Positions 59,970-64,000 of a stretch of 64,000 nucleotides of DNA are shown in pieces. How positions within the stretch are numbered: the stretch's first letter is position 1; each line of letters opens with the position of its first letter. Location: the NCBI GenBank assembly GCA_037951165.1, contig JBBDHG010000116.1, forward strand, positions 6,895,001 to 6,959,000, given 5' to 3'. The stretch comes from Lophius americanus. Lineage: Eukaryota; Chordata; Actinopteri; Lophiiformes; Lophiidae. Below the pieces are notes generated by a model. That model was not told the DNA's origin and made no database searches. It worked only from the letters and a program-made list of their open reading frames with translations. The translations under genes were made by a program, and so were the position numbers.

Positions 59970-60223
59970 AAGACGATGTGGACACAGAGAGTAAATTACA
60001 CCGCCCCTCTCCTTTCTTTTACAACCCTGACGAGACCCTTAAAGGTATAGTGTATAAATTGTTTTAATAAATTTAATATAAAATTCACAATCATGTTTTT
60101 TATTATTTATTCCGTTGTTTTTTTTTAACCTTAGAATGTCAGTTTGGGAAAAGCCCTTTATTTCTCTGGAGGGGCAGGTCCTTTGCCATTGAGGCTGCCA
60201 CCTTGTGCTGCCATGTGTATAGT

Positions 60224-60910
60224 CAGGGCCGGATTTAGGGGGGTGGGGGCCCCTGGGCTTGAGTCATCATTCGGGCCCTACCTACACCAAAAATCAAAGC
60301 TACAACTACTCCAACCAGGACCTATGACCAGAAACACATGTATCCCAAAGGAGTATGCTATTGGCAGGAAGCACATGAAGAAAGGCCGTTATGGTATACT
60401 ATACTTGAATGGCCACTACAGCACAAGAACCGCAAGTGGTCCCTCACTCAGCAGAGAGAGAGAGAGAGAAGGAGAGAGAGAGAGAGAGAGAGAGAATGCA
60501 ATGATAAACCTTAATGGCAAAAGCCCAGAAACAGCAACTGAAATGATGAGCAATAAAGAGAGAGACAGATGCAATGCAATGTCAAAGCTTAAATTCATAC
60601 TTTATAGCATCACAGCAAAACACAAGAACAGCGAGTGATCCCTCAGCAGAGAGTATGCAGTCAAACCTGAAAAACAACAAGAGTATATGATCCCCAACCA
60701 TCCATTTTGAGAGTGTGAAAGAGAGGGAGACAGTGTGAGAGAGAGAGTGAAAGAGAGAGACAGTGAGACGGAGTGTGAGAGAGAGAAGGGGAGAGTATGA
60801 GAATTAAATTAGTGAAATTTATTAATACATTTGGATTACTTTCGGGGCCCTTTGTAGCCCGGAGCCCCTGGGCTCAAGCCCAGGGTAGCCCAAGCATAAG
60901 TCCGGTCCTG
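60224..60910. mobile_element. Complete short nonautonomous hAT-like element with 8-bp target duplication
   Basis: Ends are CAGGGCCGGA and TCCGGTCCTG (9 of 10 positions match as inverted repeats). A second inverted block, CCCTGGGCTTGAG / CTCAAGCCCAGGG, lies just inside. The element is flanked by identical 8-bp copies TGTATAGT at 60216-60223 and 60911-60918, the target size of hAT elements. The 687-bp interior has no transposase and contains GA-rich runs (60453-60494 and 60715-60790). Confidence 0.88.
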
Positions 60911-61079
60911 TGTATAGTAGCCTAGAATGGACTTATATTGAGAGGACTCATCATGTTTGTAAGTTGAAGTGGCAGAAACATGACGGAAAAGCTTTTACCT
61001 CTTAAAAACATTGAAGAAGAAATGATAAATACTTTGATAAAGGATAACTCCTTTGTGTTTGTGTTTGTACAAATGGAGG

Positions 61080-61280
61080 ATATAGCTCGGTGGTTGTCCC
61101 ACAACCTGGAGATTAGGGTTTGAGACCAGCTCCTGACACAACGTGCTGTGGGTCCTTGAGCAAGACCCCTTCTTCACAGCAGCTGCCCAAATGCTCCTTA
61201 AGGGCCAAATGCAGAGAGGAAATTTCACAATCTTGTTCTGTGTATAACTGTGTGACCAATAAAATATAATTTTTACGACC
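61080..61280 (+). mobile_element. tRNA-derived SINE
   Basis: TATAGCTCGGTGGTTGTCCC resembles a tRNA A-box region and GGGTTTGAGACC a B box. The body GGGTCCTTGAGCAAGACCCC and the tail ATGCAGAGAGGAAATTTCAC end in ACCAATAAAATATAAT. Same family as 23200-23440 and 46640-46890. Confidence 0.75.
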
Positions 61281-61344
61281 TAGAATAAGGAAACAGCATG
61301 GAGCGTGAAACCTTGCCATAAAAGTCATTATGGACACCTGAGTC

Positions 61345-61745
61345 ATGAAACCATTGAGAGTTAAACTGGTGGGGGCTGCACAGTCCCACCCAGGGAGACT
61401 CAGCTTAGCTGGTGGTGGACAAACACACTGTGCAGAGTTCTCACTCCCCTGCTGGTCGATGCTACTCTGCGGAGTATCGACGCAACCTACTGACTTGGTC
61501 AGCTGGGAAAGGTGGTTCCAGCCTGTACTGTGTACAGAACCTTTACCGCCAAATTAAAGAAAAAGTTTCCATGGACCATGATGAATATAATAATGTGTGC
61601 TTCCTCTATACCCATATCATTGATATCAGTTTGAGACAGTCTCCCCTCAGGTAGGCGTGTGAGGTCCATCAGGACCGAAACCTATCGACACAAAAACAAC
61701 TTCTTCCCGTCTGCTGTTGGACTCATTTACAGGGTGCAGGACAAT
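61345..61745 (+). mobile_element. LINE (L2-like) C-terminal and 3' fragment
   Basis: At about 61668-61745 the frame reads RSIRTETYRHKNNFFPSAVG then LIYRVQDN, the conserved C-terminus of L2-type LINE ORF2 (usual form KTNRFKNSFFPRAVxLLN). The 5' part (61345-61560) is plausible but less clear. Confidence 0.6.
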
Positions 61746-61764
61746 AAATACAGTATAAACATAA

Positions 61765-62350
61765 TTTGTTGAGAACGAATGACAAAAGAACGGTCAATGA
61801 AGACCAAAATCTTCAATCCTCTGAGGGCAGATTCAACTTCAATTAATTTCCTGACACCCAATAACGTATGGGCATGCATAAGTTGGTGGATGGTGTCCTG
61901 GGTGATCTTCTCCCAGACCTTGATCAGCAGCATGGTCCTTGGCTGTGAGCACTGGTCCCACTAGAGGATGTCAGGCCCTCGTGTCGCCCTCATGGAGTCT
62001 TTTTCTGGTATTTTAATCAGAAATGTCACACCAATAGTCTGCTGGGGGTTATTTTATAGGACTTTGGTAGTGCTCCCCCTCTTCCTCCTCGCACAAAGGA
62101 GCAGATACCGGTCCTGCTGCTGGGTTGTTGTCCTTCTATTGCCCCGTCCAGCTCTCCTGGAGTAATGGTTAGTCTACTTGTAACGGCTCGTCTCCTCCAT
62201 GCTCTTGAGACTGTGCCGGGACACACAGCAGTACCTCTTGTGACCGCACCTACAGTATGTACCGTGTTTTTCATCCCGGGGGAACTGGACTATCTGTACA
62301 ACAGGGTACCGCCTCCTGCAACCAGTAGTGACAAAGACACCAGCAAAATT
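61765..62350 (-). pseudogene. Internally deleted Tc1/mariner transposase remnant
   Basis: On the minus strand the N-terminal DNA-binding part is readable (a VQLIQ-like start, SPGTVSRAWRR, then a QQQDRYLLLCARRNRR-like stretch in a shifted frame). The sequence then jumps near 61935 to the C-terminal end (KVWEKITQDTIHQLMHAH). The catalytic DDE core is absent. The terminal block resembles that of 30460-30505. Confidence 0.7.
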
Positions 62351-62408
62351 CAAAACTAAAGAGGAAACGATCCGGAAGGATGAGGAGAGAGAAATCGTCT
62401 CGTCTGCA

Positions 62409-62508
<100 letters not shown>

Positions 62509-62908
62509 TATATATAAATATTCGTACCTGTTCAAAGGAACGTCAACAGGCTATTTGACAGCATAATTTTAACAATTGACGGCCACTTTAAATTCTTGGA
62601 TTGACACTGTTGAGCTGATGTTTAATATTAGTTTCAATCTGGAACGTCACCTAGATACCACTTAATTCTATACGGCAACATAAGTCGTTACATTTTTCAC
62701 CTCCGGTGTCTCATATTCAGACATCTGTGCTGTTAATTTGATTTTGGTTATTAAATTAAGATGAGTAAAATATTATATATAATCCTGGCTCATTTATATG
62801 AGTCATAAATGAATAGATGTAAATAAATAAATGGGTGAAAATAAGAGGATACATGTAAAACAAACAAATAAATAAAATAAGAATAAGAATGAAAAAATAA
62901 CGGTTTAC

Positions 62909-62995
<87 letters not shown>

Positions 62996-63003
62996 AATAT
63001 ATA
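62909..63003. repeat. (TA)n microsatellite with TTTA interruptions
   Basis: Four TA blocks separated by TTTA or AAAT steps at roughly regular spacing of 26-30 nt. It produces a spurious Tyr/Ile ORF. Confidence 0.95.
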
Positions 63004-63059
63004 TACCCAAATTCTGTACCATGTATATACACATAATAGCTTGATTTGAGGGTTTATAT

Positions 63060-63450
63060 TTAAGCTGTAGCGAAAAGCTCCATTATAGTCTGTGAGAGTG
63101 TGAGAGAGTGTGTGGTCTGTCTGAAATCCACTGGGTCAGAATAAACCTTCTTTCCGCAAATAAAAAAAATGTCAAGCAGTTTCAGCATAAAAGGTTTGAG
63201 GTTTAGAGCCGAATGTAGTCCAAGGACACAAGACAAGGGTTTCATAAAAGATCGGGACAAGCTGCTCAGCACAGACTTTCCGGCAGGAGTTGATACACCA
63301 TCTGGGCCTGGTGCTTTTTTTTCTGGAACTTCTCTTTCAGTCTCTCTGCCTAAGTTCAAAGTGATCGACAAACAGTTCTGCATTGAAGAAACAAAGAAAA
63401 ATGTAGAGGGCTGCAGAGGGTCCAAAAGAGTAGAACAGGCAATGAAGAAC
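63060..63450 (-). mobile_element. LINE (L2-like) reverse-transcriptase N-terminal fragment
   Basis: The minus strand reads EKKAPGPDGVSTPAGKSVLS, matching the KAPGPDGVS block at the start of fish L2-type reverse transcriptase, followed by degraded sequence. It is opposite in orientation to the C-terminal fragment at 61345-61745. Confidence 0.65.
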
Positions 63451-63715
63451 ATGAAGAATCAGGTGCTCTCAGGAGATAAAGGGAAACTTCTTTAGGGCCA
63501 AAGAAATATAGATGAAAATAATGAATTCCAACAATGAGTGTCCAACTTACTGAAAACAATGTGTGACTTGATGAGTGGCCTTTATTAGATCATGGATCAG
63601 GCCAAGGCGTTTCTACTCAACCACGTCTTCATCAGGGCGTGAAGACCTTTCTCGAAAACAGTTTTTCATTTACACTGAATAAAACAACAGTTTAACTGAA
63701 CTTTACCATTTTCAA

Positions 63716-63755
63716 TATCTTACATTCAATATCTTACATTCAATATCTTACATTG
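63716..63755. repeat. Three tandem 15-bp units
   Basis: TTCAATATCTTACAT is repeated three times in a row, the last copy partial at its edge. Confidence 0.9.
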
Positions 63756-64000
63756 CCAAGGCTGTGTTAACGGTGGCTGAAGGTTCATTGGGTGAAAAGT
63801 TGGTGTTAAACTTTATGAGAATCCCCCCTTAAAAAATAAAACATCACATTTACTTATCTTATTAGTTCTGTTAAGCTACTTCAACCCACTTCAGGACTGC
63901 CAGCTGAGGCAATCCTCTGGACCAGTTCCGACACTGAAATGTCAAAATAGGGCCCAGAGTTTAAAACTCTTCATCCTTTCACTTCATTCATCCAAAACTT

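Noticed and set aside
60144..60638. 164-codon plus-strand ORF
   Set aside because: It runs across the end and GA-rich interior of the hAT-like MITE and has no protein features.
62756..63034. 92-codon Tyr/Ile-rich minus-strand ORF
   Set aside because: It is a translation of the (TA)n tract.

Overview
The window looks like a piece of a teleost fish chromosome. Its genes are split by GT-AG introns and encode proteins that match vertebrate families. Their introns and flanks are packed with typical fish repeats: decayed LINEs, Tc1/mariner and hAT remnants, tRNA-derived SINEs, microsatellites and a minisatellite. There is no bacterial or viral organisation. All exon models were built by hand from reading frame, splice sites and recalled vertebrate homologues. 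No search was run.

Five protein-coding genes can be supported. (1) 3822-5577, minus: an rbm4-family RNA-binding protein (two RRMs plus a CCHC knuckle, 380 aa), with a 5' UTR exon near 7.4-7.5 kb. (2) 13687-21473, minus: mpdu1, seven coding exons, 253 aa, an ER membrane protein for use of dolichol-linked mannose and glucose. (3) 24843-26679, plus: mblac1, two coding exons, 221 aa, with all metallo-beta-lactamase-fold metal ligands. (4) 32140-41462, plus: ecsit, seven coding exons, 453 aa, a Toll-pathway adaptor and mitochondrial complex I assembly factor. (5) 49645-57434, minus: a 1366-aa nuclear-type protein with six dispersed basic REYWR-x-KKREQRA modules and a C-terminal C2H2 finger. I cannot name it with confidence. 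One of its coding exons is only 14 nt long.

The stretches between genes are mostly repeats. LINE remnants of several families lie at 1.5-2.4, 6.4, 8.6-11.1, 23.5-24.7, 27.4-27.8, 29.3, 42.6-43.5, 44.7-46.25, 61.3-61.75 and 63.1-63.45 kb. Tc1/mariner remnants lie at 19.7-20.5, 30.5-31.0 and 61.8-62.35 kb. A hAT-type (DUF4371-like) transposase fossil lies at 31.0-31.8 kb. A complete short hAT-like element with an exact 8-bp target duplication lies at 60224-60910. A 30-unit minisatellite made of two unit types occupies 57936-59123.

The genes have unrelated housekeeping or signalling roles and are not an operon. The least described items are the six-module protein with its 14-nt exon and upstream ORFs, the two-unit minisatellite, and a series of near-perfect fold-back palindromes. 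In two of these palindromes one arm is native repeat sequence and the other is an inverted copy, which is the signature expected of template-switch mutation.
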